Positions 19,461 to 31,227 of a DNA stretch of 64,000 nt are shown one piece after another. The stretch is taken from contig OZ020269.1 in NCBI GenBank assembly GCA_963971225.1, positions 91,780,783 to 91,844,782 on the forward strand. Direction: 5' to 3'. Under the pieces are notes generated by a model that saw only the letters and a program-made list of their open reading frames with translations, was not told where the DNA came from and made no database searches. The stretch comes from Melieria omissa (lineage: Eukaryota > Arthropoda > Insecta > Diptera > Ulidiidae). Position 1 is the first letter of the stretch. Every line of letters starts with the position of its first letter. A program made the translations under genes and the position numbers.

Positions 19461-21364
19461 TTATATTTTATTGTCACACGCATAAGTTCAAATTTTTTAT
19501 GTAATAGTCACATTGTGACAGCATTTAAACACAAATAAAATTAAAGAATTATTAGGTAATACGACAGCGAACAAATCAGAAGATTTTCGCGTATAGCCGT
19601 CGAATGCGGATACCTGTTGACATATTCGGCGCGTTGTTGGCTCAAGTGGGCGTGCGGCCAGTTTCGAGTGAATGATTCAAGTAAACAGTTCAGCACTACG
19701 GGCCAAGAAGCTTGACGCTCAACTAACCGCAGCAGATCATATTAAAAGCGTTCAAGTTGCCGGCTGACTACTGATGGTGCTGGCCGCTGGCATTTTACTG
19801 GCAGCGCGATGCCAACAATGTGAGATACGAGCTGATTTGCCATCAAGATTACCAATTTTTTAGCATGAAATTTTAATAGTTTTTTATTTGCTTAAAATCT
19901 CTAATTTTCGTTTATAGGATAGCAAACACAAAAAGTGAAAAAAGTGCTTACAAATCGAAATTACAAGAAACGGTTTTCGTTAATTAAAAAAAATCTTTTT
20001 CAAAACATAAAAACCAGCTATGAAATTAAAGAGCAGATAATTTAAAAGTGACCAATGGTTTTGTTAAACTGTTGAAACTAATGTTAACACTTTTTTATTG
20101 AGGTTTATCTAATATTTTTTTAATTATAAAACCCCATTTCTAAGATATAAAAATCAGCAATGAAACTGGAGAGAGCGTATAATTAACTATTTTTTAATAG
20201 GTAAGAAAATTAGTATCGATTTTACTTACGGTTTAAAAATTGACACAAAAACAATTTGAAAAGAAAATATACCAAAATATTCAAATTTAATGACGCTGCA
20301 AAAGCTCATTAATTATTAAAAAAAAACCAACAACACTTTCAGACATTTTCTGTGTGTTAGCTTTGTCTTAAAACAAATTTGAATTTTTCATTTAATTTTC
20401 TTTTCGAACCAAACATTTGTCAGTGGGTTAGCTTGCATTAGCTTGAAGTCAAGTGTGTTTGATTTTTCAGCGCTAGCCAACAACAAACAACAGTTTCATA
20501 TTTCGCATAGTTAACCCACTCACTCACATGCTCGCTGCCAGCCGACACCGCCGCCTACACACGTGTTCGCTTGTTGTAAAGTTACGAGCCTAAAGTTATT
20601 ATAATAAATAACATTAGCAACAGAAATGTATAATGAAAAAGCTAAAATAATAAATTAATTTATACAAAACTAGACCTACATTTGCTGTTGTAGTGTTGTT
20701 GTCGTACGACGCGCGCCGCAGTCGATACGCTTGGCTTGGGGTGGCAGCTGGCATTGCATGGCTACACTCGCGTTAATGGGCGCTCGATTTACAACTGGTT
20801 TCTATTTTTAACTGCCAACTTTAAAGGGTGTACCTGTTGCGTTTTGGAGGCTATATCACATCAAGTTGCTATCAATGTTAGATTTTAGTGTAACAATGAA
20901 ATGCTTTTTCAAACAGCAAAAAGCAAACAGTAAATTACGTAAGCGTTTGTATTTCATTAGAAATACATGTTTTTTTATTTAAAATATTAAAAAAATAAAT
21001 AAAATATTAAACAACACAGAAGTCAAAGACATTCAATAATCACTTTCACTATTTTGCTGTTCTTCTGAGTTGAGGTGTTGAGAGATTCTTTGCCCCGCAA
21101 AGAATCAAATTGAGTAGCTCCCTTTTTTATGTCTAAGACAAAGTTGTCTAAATTTGATCTTTACGGGACTAACGCTATACTGCTCCTCTGATAAGGTAAA
21201 AACTGCTTGAAAACTTAAAACATTGGTCGTTCGAAGTGAACATAAACCTTTTTCCCGAGAGATCAATATTCGTGGAAAACGCTGTGAAAACAAAAGACTC
21301 CTTTACAAACCCCTTAAAAAAGTAATTGGCAGACGACCAGAAATATCTTAACAATAAAAATGTA
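19461..21364. other. Unassigned AT-rich intergenic DNA
   Basis: There is no gene or defined repeat. A weak duplication, AGCTATGAAATTAAAGAGC near 20015 and AGCAATGAAACTGGAGAGAG near 20155, is the only structure noticed. Confidence 0.4.
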
Positions 21365-21542
21365 ACTATATATATAAAAGAAAGTGGATGTATGAGTGTA
21401 AGCGCATCACGTTCAAACTGACCGACCGGAGTTTTTTTTGTTGGATTCGTCTTGAGACAGTGCAGGTTAAGAACACAACAGGTGGCGTTATACTTCAATT
21501 AATTCAAATGTTGTGCGAGACAAAGTTTGCCGGGTCAGCTAG
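21365..21542 (+). mobile_element. Short non-autonomous Helitron-like element (178 bp)
   Basis: The left end ACTATATATATAAAAGAAAG resembles the TCTATATATATAAAAG start of insect Helitrons with one change. The right end GCCGGGTCAGCTAG, followed by T, matches the CTAG-ending terminus seen in many insect Helitrons. There are no inverted repeats or target duplication, as expected for this class. The assignment is from recalled terminal motifs only. Confidence 0.5.
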
Positions 21543-22031
21543 TGGGCTTATAAATTCTTACAAGCCATTTCTTACAGAAGACACTCGACCTATGGTTTTT
21601 AAAAAAGTAAAGATGAATTTATTCTAAATCCGGTAAACATTGCAAGAAGCAACCTGACACTTAGATACAAAGACCCGTGCAACTGAGCAAATATTGACTA
21701 AGGGATTAATTGAGATTTTTGGAACTTCAGAGCGTAGTTTTAATTTAATACTTTTGAGTCATAAAAACCATATTTATTTTGTCCTATAGTGAACAGAAAA
21801 TGGTAAAGGGTCAATTTTTAATATTTTCAGTGTGCTCCGAGTGCTCGAAAAGCTTTAAACGGGTTTCTTTCGAAACTACTCTTTGCAAACTATGTAAAAA
21901 GATTATTCGAACATTGTTGTATAGATTGATTTGAAATTATGAAGGCATCATTTTTAAGGCTATTAAGCACCACGACCAATAAAGATCTTTTGCGCAAGCT
22001 CTGGTTCAATTCTCAAAGTTGAGGCTTTCTA

Positions 22032-22338
22032 CAGGGTGGCGCAAAAGTTGTCATTTGGAGCAAAAGTTGTCACACAGTGTTTTTTGTTCTTCTAATTTGT
22101 TTATAAATAACTGAATGAATGAAGAAATCCTTCCTATTCATTCATTTATTCATAAACAAATTATTTTACATATTCATAAGACTAAATCCGGGTGGCGCAA
22201 AATGTGTCACCTAGTGTTCTTTAGCTCTAATTTGTTTATAAATAAATGAATGAATGAATAAATCCTTCCCATTCATTAATTTATTTATAAACAAAGTAGA
22301 GCCAAAGAACACTAGGTGACCATTTTTGCGCCACCCTG
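22032..22338. mobile_element. Foldback element with CAGGGTGGCGCAAAA ends (307 bp)
   Basis: Outer ends CAGGGTGGCGCAAAA (22032) and its complement ending at 22338. An inner copy of GGGTGGCGCAAAA at 22190 forms a nearly perfect hairpin of about 148 bp with the right end. Repeats of ATGAATGAATGAAT and matching ATTCATTCATTTATT occur inside. It looks like a palindromic MITE that carries a partial second copy of itself on the left. No clear target duplication. Confidence 0.7.
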
Positions 22339-24060
22339 AATTAGTTTTAGCATTCTCTGGTGTTCTAAATTCCAGATATTCTCCGGACCTAGAAACAATT
22401 AATAACATGTATGGATGTTTCTGGTTCTTGATTGCATTGGCTGCAGACATCCGAGAAGGATATTTTTCTGAGAAAATGATACCCGCAATGGACAGTGACC
22501 AGGCAGGTATCCAGTGGGATGCGAAGGTTCTCCTTCTTTAGCATGAGGAGTTTTCCGGGTACTCCTCTGTCTGGGTTTAAGAACCGTTTCGTCTCACCCT
22601 GTCGCTTACAATTGGTTCATATGTTCGATGTACAAACAAAAATCTATAGAAAATATTCAACACTTTCTAGGAATGTGCCCGGTTTTCAGGGAGTTAGGAA
22701 AACATTTCTTCGTAGTGCCATAATAATGTGCAATGTATTCTCCATTATAATGTGCAAAAACGGGAAAACTTTGACCCCCTAAAAAAAATTCGGACGTAAA
22801 CTTTTAAAACGCTGATAACTGACTGCTGACTCGGGTATGCGAGTTCAATGTTAAACGTTCATTAAACGACCAATTTGGACAACAAGAATTATGTTTTAAA
22901 TACTAGACATTTTTACATACATATGAATCCATGTATCTATGGTACTGTAAAAATGGTACAAAGATTCGAATGTTTATAAACATAAATGCAAATATGACTT
23001 CAACATATTTGAAATACTCGTATTATTTAATTTGTCATGCTCTCTACTACACACACACACATACGATTATAATATTGAATTAAAAAGCAAACATAAACAA
23101 ATCTTAATTCGTCCAAACCACTCGTCACTCCACACAGTTTATGTGTCTCTATCGAAAGCGAGAACTTTCCTCAGCGCCTCAGCCTCGAGCAACAAATTAA
23201 ACGATTTGATGACGAAGCATTATTCAATTTTCAATTTCAACAGCGCACGTTTGATTTTCACTATTTATTTCCTGTTTTGACTAAGACTACAATAAAAAAC
23301 AAGGCGAATTACTACAACTCAACGCTGACGAATTGAGTTTCGAGGACTTCCAAGACTTATCAATCGAGTGTAATGAAATGCATAAAACAAATAAAATTCC
23401 TATTAGCTGCAAAGCAAATGTGAAACGTGCAATGCGCCGCCTTTTCGAAAACCACGCTGCTGCATACACAAGTGGAGGAGAGTTAATGCGCTTTTGTCTT
23501 TATAAATATCGTAAATTGTCAAATGATAGCATGCGGATCTGCGGAGTTGCCACACGAGCTCGTACGATGCGTCTGCCGGCCAATGAACGCTTTGCATTTT
23601 AAAATAAAAACAAACAAAAAATAAACAAAGGAAGCGGCACCGCCGACAACACACTGCATAGTTGTAACACAATGGGGGAACAAAATGAAAGAAAAAGCGT
23701 TGAGCATGAAGTAGTAGAACACAAGCGCTGGCAGCAGACAATGGATGGCATATTGTAGTTTATTAAAAAAAAAACAAAAGCCAAATACACAACAATGCCA
23801 ACGGGCGTCTAATAAAAAAAAGGAAAAAATACAATTAAAAATGTAATGAAAAAGTATAGAAAAAATTTCTTCTGAGCGTACGTGATTGAATTAAAGTGCG
23901 GCCATTTAACGCATGTTAAGCGGAGCGGCACGGAGGTGAGTGCGCTCGACAACAGGCACTCAACCTACAACGTAGAACAACGGAGACTATGTTGAGACGG
24001 TGGGAAATGGATGGATGCTGAGTAATTGACTGAGCTGGCGATGGCGTTGTTCACGCTTTT
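22339..24060. other. Unassigned intergenic DNA with one dispersed repeat fragment
   Basis: Apart from a dispersed repeat fragment at 22742-22815 and a short CA run at about 23047-23060, nothing is recognisable. Open frames on both strands at 23333-23790 lack any family signature. Confidence 0.4.
22742..22815 (+). repeat. Dispersed repeat fragment (copy A of two)
   Basis: The block TGTGCAAAAACGGGAAAACT, followed by TTTGACCCCCTAAAAAAAATTC and ACGTAAACTTTTAAAACGC, recurs with few changes at 63633-63707. It is probably part of a larger mobile element family that I cannot name. Confidence 0.65.
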
Positions 24061-24856
24061 GGACGTTTCAATGGAGTCTTGAAACAAATAATGGAAGAAA
24101 TAAGTTAGAATTTTAACAACTATTGAAGAGATTAGACCAATAAGAGAAGAGTGTGTGTAGAGAAGAGAGGTTGAAGAAGCAGTTGGATAGTTGAGAAGAG
24201 ACCTTCAAGAGGCCATTAAACCGATGCTAATTAGGTAACACGCAGGTAATGTTATTACTAATTCGGTGCACATAAAAAACATGAGCACTTTTTCATACCA
24301 TTGACTACTGTAAATTATGAACTTGGTGTAAAATCTATAAAATATGAACAAGATTCAATGAAGAAAAAAAGAGTGACAGATTGATTTTTATCAATTTTTC
24401 ACGCCATTTGTAAATATGAACAATCTTGCAAAAGGGAAGAGGCTTAATTTTAATTGGTTCAAATTATGGCGAGTTCAATGTATTTCAATTTTATTAATAG
24501 ACCTTTGATTAAGTAGAACCCACGAGTGGGAAACGAACTATTAGAGTTTGGAAGTCTCATTCTCATGTAGCGCTACGACACTACAACTAGTGTTCGGCCA
24601 AAATAGCCGAATACTTTAGCCAAAGTTTTTCGCCCTGTAATGCAAGTCAATGCCCTCATAACATTACCGGCGTGTTTCCTAATTAGCATCGGTTTAATGG
24701 TCTCTTGAAGGTCTCTTACCAACTATCTATTCAACTGCGTCCTCAACCTCTCTTCTTTACATACTCTCTTGTCTTATTGGTCTTATCTCTTCAATAGTTG
24801 TTAAAATTCTGACTTATTTCTTCTGTAATTTGTTTCAAGATTCTGTTGAAACGCCT
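24061..24856. repeat. Large inverted repeat, arms of about 195 bp
   Basis: The left arm 24061-24256 and the right arm 24660-24856 are inverted copies with scattered mismatches; for example GCTAATTAGG at 24226 faces CCTAATTAGC at 24679. The arms enclose about 400 bp. The right arm lies inside the hAT-like element that starts at 24588, whereas the left arm lies outside it. Confidence 0.8.
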
Positions 24857-25038
24857 ATGTTTAGAAATATTTGATAAAATATGGGATTTTATCGATATTT
24901 CGGACTCAAGATTGCGATTAATAAAAATTATTTCTAATCAGCTATTGTGTCAATTGAATTGTAAGATTTTTTTGTTTTAATTAGAAACGAAACTTTTAGA
25001 CTGATTTTGGTCTTTTTTTTACTAATATATACACATTA

Positions 25039-25992
25039 GACATGATTTAGTGTTGTATGTCAGTCAAAAAGTATATAGTCAAAACAGCTGAGTTGCCAGG
25101 ATGCAAAAAACATTGTGCCTAAATTATATGTGGCCAACGATGCTGTCGGAAGGAGCGTTAAACTCATCAGAGATTATAATGACTCTTTGTGACCGGCTAA
25201 ATAAAAAATTCAAATTTTCTCACAAAAATTAAACAATTTCTTCTTAACACTCAATTACGATTGCAATTGTATTCGAGGGAGATGAGGTTAATGGGGTTTC
25301 GACAGTACATTTTGAGTTTTGCTTTGTAGAAACCCAAAAGATTACAACCTCACAATTCCGATCATATGGGAGACGCTCTCTGGTGGTGAACTTTTAAACC
25401 ATAATTAATTTTGTATTTGTTGTACTCAAGAATGTTGGCGATCGCTGAATAAATCATTGAAATCGGCTTAATAATTTTTGAGATAAGATGTTTCCTAGCT
25501 TACTTAACATTTACAAGTGGGGAGCCAATGGCATAGAAAATGGCCAATTTTGTATGGCAGCCACCTTAAGACTTGGAGATAGCGGGTAGGTATGTTTAGA
25601 AAAAACATTCGGAAGGGAAAATAAATGGGTGTCGGTCATACATTTGACAAGGCCGGGGTAACCTGGGAGCAGTTGGAGCCTATTTTATAAAAAATACCAT
25701 TTTGTATGGGAGCCCCATTAAGGGTTGGAGATAGGGGGTGGGTATGTTTGAAAGAATTGTCAGTAGAGTGGGGGTCAGTCATAGATTTTAACCCTCTAAG
25801 AGCAACTTCTTACCAGCTGTGGAGCAAATTTTCCGAATTTCCCAGCTTTTTTGTGAACTTTGACCTCGATGCGACGCCATTTAAGCTCACTCTAGCCCGA
25901 AACATTTTTGGCTCATGCACTTTTTTACTCAACCGCATAAAATGAGAGGTTGCGGGGCATCGAAATCAAAAAATCTTGGACTAAATCATGTC
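25039..25992. mobile_element. TTA-flanked element nested in the hAT copy (954 bp)
   Basis: Terminal inverted repeats GACATGATTTAGT at 25039 and its complement ending at 25992, flanked by TTA on both sides (25036-25038 and 25993-25995). A 3-bp TTA duplication fits PIF/Harbinger. The interior includes a dispersed repeat (25405-25850) that also occurs at 53590-54640. Confidence 0.6.
25405..25850 (+). repeat. Dispersed repeat, copy 1
   Basis: Shares with 53590-54640 the blocks GAATGTTG[G/A]CGAT, AAATCGGCTTAATAATTTTT, TTTTGTATGGCAGCCA, AACATTCGGAAGGGAAAATA and TTAACCCTCTAAGAGCAACT in the same order. Two internal sub-blocks each contain TTTTGTATGG[C/G]AGCC, indicating an internal duplication of about 150 bp. 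It has no coding signature. Confidence 0.75.
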
Positions 25993-26191
25993 TTATATAC
26001 ATATATATAAATATGTATAATCTTTTATTAATTCTTAAGTGTAAATTAAGTAAATTTGATCAGTTTTATTTCCACTCAAAAGATTTTGTATTAGTATTCG
26101 GCTTCGGCCTAAAAATTTAGTTACGCCGAATATTCTGCTTCGGCTTTGATTTCGGGAAAAAATCCACCTTCGATCGGACACTAACTACAAC

Positions 26192-29100
26192 ACGTTTGGA
26201 ATATATCAATGTTCTTGAATACTGTTTAGTTTGAAGCGTAGACCATTTTAAGCAAGGCGATCTCTAACGTCTTACAAATAGACCTGTAAGCAAATTGTCC
26301 TGGCAATGACCTAATGTACCCCAAGTTTTCATAGCAAGTCTCATCTGACCCCCGCCCAATGGAAACAAATCTTCATTGTATTACGTTAAGTGGAAAAGTT
26401 CGACATTGACATGTGTCAATCATAAATTCTTTCATGATTTGAACATAGACACATTGGCGCGATGACCAAAGTCCAATGAGATTGAGAAACGCTGTTGCCT
26501 TTTAAGTCCAATACTGGCAGCTTGATCACGAAAATACCACTTTCTGACTTTGTTCTTCCTTTTGTGATCAACGCTTTGCTGCCTAAACGAAACAAATTAA
26601 AGCGTGCACCAAAGTTAAGTGAACTCCTCCAAAGTTCTCATTTGCTTTAAACGCCGACACTTTTCCCTTTTGTTTATTTACGAAATGGAAGGTAATCATG
26701 CCGCTGATGACGCCAATTGTAATGGTCGTGTTGTTGCCTGCGTTCTGGTCTCGTCTCAGCATCGCGCAACACCCACTATTTTTGCGCCGCTGCTGCTGAA
26801 GCACCTCAACGCTGTGCCGGCATGATTGGTGGTGGCTGACTGAAAACGAAATGCGACTATAAATTCAACGCTTAGCGCTGCTGAGTGGGCGGATATTGTC
26901 GACGACGTCGACACGGGCGTCGGGAGCACGTTCAAAGTGAATGCGTTGTCACATTCACAGCGGCCAAATGACGACAGCGTGCGACGCATGTTGGCAGCAT
27001 CAAAAACAAAAACACCAAAGTTAAAAAACCGCGTAATAAGAAGCAACAACAGACAAATTAAAATATTGCCAACACTTCTGGGCGCTGCTCGATTGAGATT
27101 GAAAAACAAAATCAAGAATTAAAAATAAAAAATATTAGAGAAAATGTTCAAATTGTTGATTTCGCTTATGTAATTAGTCAAGCAATAATTTTGCACACTA
27201 CTTGCGCGCCAAATGGTCCGGCCGACCAATGCGGTAGTGGCAAAGACCGGCAGCGATGAGCAACAGCAATCAACAGTATATTTTTTAATTGCTAACTCGA
27301 CTTGACTATGCGATTGACAGCAAAAGTTGGCAGTTGCTGACGATGAGCGAGTGGCTGCCGCACAAGAGGCAGCAAGAAAATGGCAACGTTTCGGGAGCAG
27401 CGGCAACATTTTCAACGCTTGCGGTACATTAAACTAAAAACTCAAAATTACATCATCAACACCGGCGCAGCACCATTCGTGGCAATGGCACTGCCACATC
27501 AATCGAGGTGGCAACAACAAACCCGCACGCTGACCGCCCAAACACTGTTTAGCGCGGCGGCTTTAATGGCGGCAAACGAAAAGGTAACGAAAAATTAATA
27601 AAACAGCCAACAGAAAAGAGCAACAATTCAAATTGTAGCAACAACAACAATGCCAATGATGAAACAGCAATGCAAAAAATACTTGTACAGCAAACAACAA
27701 CAACAACACCATTAAGATTGCACCAGTATTAATGGTCAGCGCGCCAAAAAGTGCAGCACTGTCATTGTTGTTGTTGCAACAGCCATTACAGCAACATGCA
27801 ATCGAACTGGCGGCAATCTTATGGGCGGCAGGCATCGATTCTTTCTTGTCTGCTTTCCTTTTTTTCTAGCCTCAAACTAAACAACAACAATGAACAAAAA
27901 ACAATTGATTGCTTTATCGTGTTGGTTTTTTTCGTTTTGTTGATTGATTGTTGTTATTGCAGCTCACACTGTGTTGTCGGTGTTGGTTTTTGCTTTAATT
28001 AACGCACAATTGGCTGCCAGCAAAACGAAAAGCAACAACAGCAACTTTCCACTTTTACGCGAAAGCGCAGCCAGACAACACTGACTGGCTGTCTGTCTGT
28101 CGGTAAATCGTTGCCAATTCGTGCGTGTGCCATGCTAAAAGGCAACAACAACAATAGCAACAATGCCAGCAACAACTAAAAAAAAGGCTGCGAAAAACAA
28201 TTAAATCCCAACAACAAAAAAAACAAAGCAATAAACAACAACACCAAACCAACTGACAATAAGAAATTTCTAACCTAATTCCGCGTAGCAAAAAAAAACA
28301 AAAAAGCGAAACGCAGCCGCTCGCAAACAACAGTAAAAACAACAAAAACAACAACACACACATACACAATAATTAGAGGTAATGTAAGCGAACCAAAAAA
28401 ATAATGATAATTACAAAAACAAGTAAAAATTGAAAACAACACTGAAATGACAACAGCAACAAAAAAAACGGCCAAAGCAAACACGAGCTGCAAGTCGTAT
28501 CACAACAACAACAAAAACACATGACTAATAGAAAATACAACAATAGAGTTGCAACAACAAAAAAAACAATAGCAACAATCACACAAATTACAACAACTCC
28601 ACATAATGACGGCAACAACAATGAGCACTCAAAAGTCATATCAACAGTTAAAAAACAAAAATACAGCAACAATAACAAGATAGCAAGTGAAGAGCAGCAT
28701 AGCGCAGTGCTGCAAACAAAGAGAAGAGCATTAATAAAGGCAATAACAACAACAACAATCAAAAGCCACAATTATGCAGCAACAGCTGATAAGACGCAAC
28801 TTGCAAAGCGCTGATTGAATTGAGATCACACAGCCGTGGCGCGCACAATTGCTTGCCAGCATTGTTGCTGTTGTTGTTATTGTTGATAGAGCGCGCTTGA
28901 TTGGCTGCATCAAGTGTTGTTGTTGTTGTTGATAGATTGGCTGCATCAAGTGTTGTTGTCAGCAATTGCCATGATCAGCAACAACACAACACCAACAGCA
29001 GCCGCTACAGCATCAGCAACACAATCAACGCGGCAACAACAACAACGACAACAACAAAGACGATTTGTTAGTTGAACGGCTGAATTGCAGTCATTTATTT

Positions 29101-31060
29101 ATAGCGAGCGGCTACAATAGTGGCGCTGGCAACAACAGCGCCAACAATCAGTTGAAAAGACAGCGAAATGGATGGATGGATGGATGGTTGGTTGGATGGA
29201 TGGATGAACGACTGACTGCGTGCGAATTGCACTGCAGCGATCACACGACGTTTGCCTGCAATTGCTGCAGAAGCAGCAGCACCACCATCACCACTTATAA
29301 CAACAACACCGGCCACTCTAACAACATAAATCAAATTCATCAAATTTATTCAGCGCTGCACTTGCTCGCTATCGTTTGACCACTCAGCCAGCAATCGCAC
29401 TCAATTGCTCATCTATTTCACTTATTGCAACTGCAATTGCAAGTTTTTTTAAATTATTATTGTTGTTGTTGCCGCTGCAGTTAGTCCCCATTGTAGACAG
29501 CGGACATTTCGCTGCGGGCACTGATGGCACTTTTGCTTTAGTTATTGTTGTTAGTGTGGCTAACGGCAAATAAATCGCATAAATACGATAGCCGTCCGAT
29601 CGTGTCGATCGTTGTGTCCGATGGCCAATTTTCACCGAATAAATAAATAAACAAGCACAACACACAAACCGCGCGACAATTTGCTTGACGCTATCGTCAA
29701 CACTTAAGCGACATCGAAACCAACAACAACAACACTAAACCGTCAACAGCAATTGCAACAAGAACGCAAACGAGAACGACAGACGATAAACGATGTGCGA
29801 CAACATACCCGTCCGTCCGTCCAAGCGTCCGTACGCCTCCAACAAATGCTCACACCGTACTGACGAAATGGCGCCGAGCGAGCGCTTGGTTACCTCATGC
29901 AGAAGAAACGGCCGAAAAGAAGCAACAGCGCCAGCACCAGCAGAGAGGCCAGGAGACGAGGAACGCCTCAACACACTGAGAACGTGAACGTGTGTGGTGG
30001 AAGTGCTGCGTCGCCGGCCGATATACAAATTCACAGTGTGCGGCGGGGAAGAGAAATCAAAACGTTCAAAGAACACAACTGAGCACATGGTGGGGAAACC
30101 AATATGACGCTGGGGGAGCCGCCGCCAGTCGAGCAACAACAATCGGCAGTCAGCAGTGATTCTAGCCGCACACACGCGGCGACGACACTAGCAGCGCGAC
30201 TAAAAGTCGCTTCGTGTATACAACCAAAGTTAAATGTTGGTAGTGTTTAATCGTGTTGTATACATTTTATTTTTGCTAGAAACTCGTAAATGCGGCTATC
30301 ATCCAATGAAGTCACCAGACGCAAACAAGCGCCGCGCCGTCCAGGCGCTGTTCGATGAAGTCATGCATCCCAGTTGATTGACTTTTGTGTGAGAATTATT
30401 ACTTTTCTCCATCAACAACTTTTGGGGGAAGCACTCGTTCGGAAATAGAGCACACGAAAATGGTTAGATAGGAGATGTCAAGAATGTATTGCATTATTAC
30501 TGTTGATTCGAAGATAAGCTCAATGATTGTAAACTATAGCAGTAATTTATTACATGATAGTCTCTAATATGGTAACAATATATTAAAGTCAAGTAGATGG
30601 TGCGGCGTGGATGTGATACAAACATAATCTGCTTTCTGTTGCTCTTTAGGAGAACTCACTAACCTGAGACACCTCAATGGTCTAACTGTTTTAAAGTAAG
30701 TTAGTTGGAAGATTCAACTAGTACTAGGAGCCCTGTTTGCGAAGAGATTTTACGAGTTTTAGATCTGATTGGGCTTAGAAAACCTCATTGGTTTAGTAAT
30801 CTATCAAAGCTCATTGAGAGCTTTTACAAGCATTTAGCTATCTAAATAGAAGATCTGATTAACCCATATGAACTCAGTGCTTTTGGGAATCATTAATGGT
30901 TTTAAGATACCACATTGATGTAGAGAAATCTTTACTTTTGAAAGACTTCAGTAGTCTGGAATGAGTTTAGTTAAACTCACTTCAGAATGCCTTACCTGAG
31001 GGAACGTTACAAGCGGCGAACGGGGAACTCGCTGGTCTTGCGAAATATTAAGTACACCTA
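26192..31060. other. CAA/CAG-rich intergenic or intronic DNA
   Basis: Long stretches of (CAA)n and related trinucleotides, strongest at 27580-29060, with matching TTG runs. The style is that of dipteran regulatory or intronic DNA. The open frames here are products of triplet runs and were not called. A tandem duplication of about 33 bp (GATTGGCTGCATCAAGTGTT twice) lies at 28897-28960. Confidence 0.45.
29167..29207. repeat. TGGA tetranucleotide microsatellite
   Basis: ATGGATGGATGGATGG followed by TTGGTTGG and another GGATGGATGGATG: an interrupted (GGAT)n array. Confidence 0.85.
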
Positions 31061-31227
31061 ATTCTGTTTTTACACGGTCTTCTTTTACATGTTTAAACGG
31101 TTTAAAAATAAAAAAATTTTTAAATTTTTTACACGATTTTATTCCATTTAGCACGAAATATTAAAAAATTTTTTTATTTTTAAACCGTATTAAATCAAAA
31201 CCGTGTAAAAACAGAATTAGGTGTACT
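31061..31227. mobile_element. Palindromic MITE-like element (167 bp)
   Basis: Ends AGTACACCTAATTCTGTTTT and its complement ending at 31227; the inverted match spans about 28 bp at each side. A second inner inverted pair (TTTAAACGGTTTAAAAATAA and TTATTTTTAAACCGT) makes most of the element self-complementary. No clear target duplication. Superfamily unknown. Confidence 0.75.

Larger units (their letters stand above)
24588..26183. mobile_element. Non-autonomous hAT element with 8-bp target duplication (1596 bp)
   Basis: Ends TAGTGTTCGGCC (left) and, in complement, TAGTGTCCGATCG (right). The flanking octamer ACTACAAC is identical on both sides (24580-24587 and 26184-26191). Subterminal GCCGAATA / TTCGGCTTCGGCC words recur at both ends. 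It encodes no transposase. The interior consists of an inverted copy of upstream DNA (24660-24856) and another inserted element (25039-25992). Confidence 0.85.

Noticed and set aside
28055..28771. Several hydrophobic, Cys-rich open frames that look like membrane proteins
   Set aside because: They arise from translating (TTG)n/(CAA)n runs and lack start context and splice sites.
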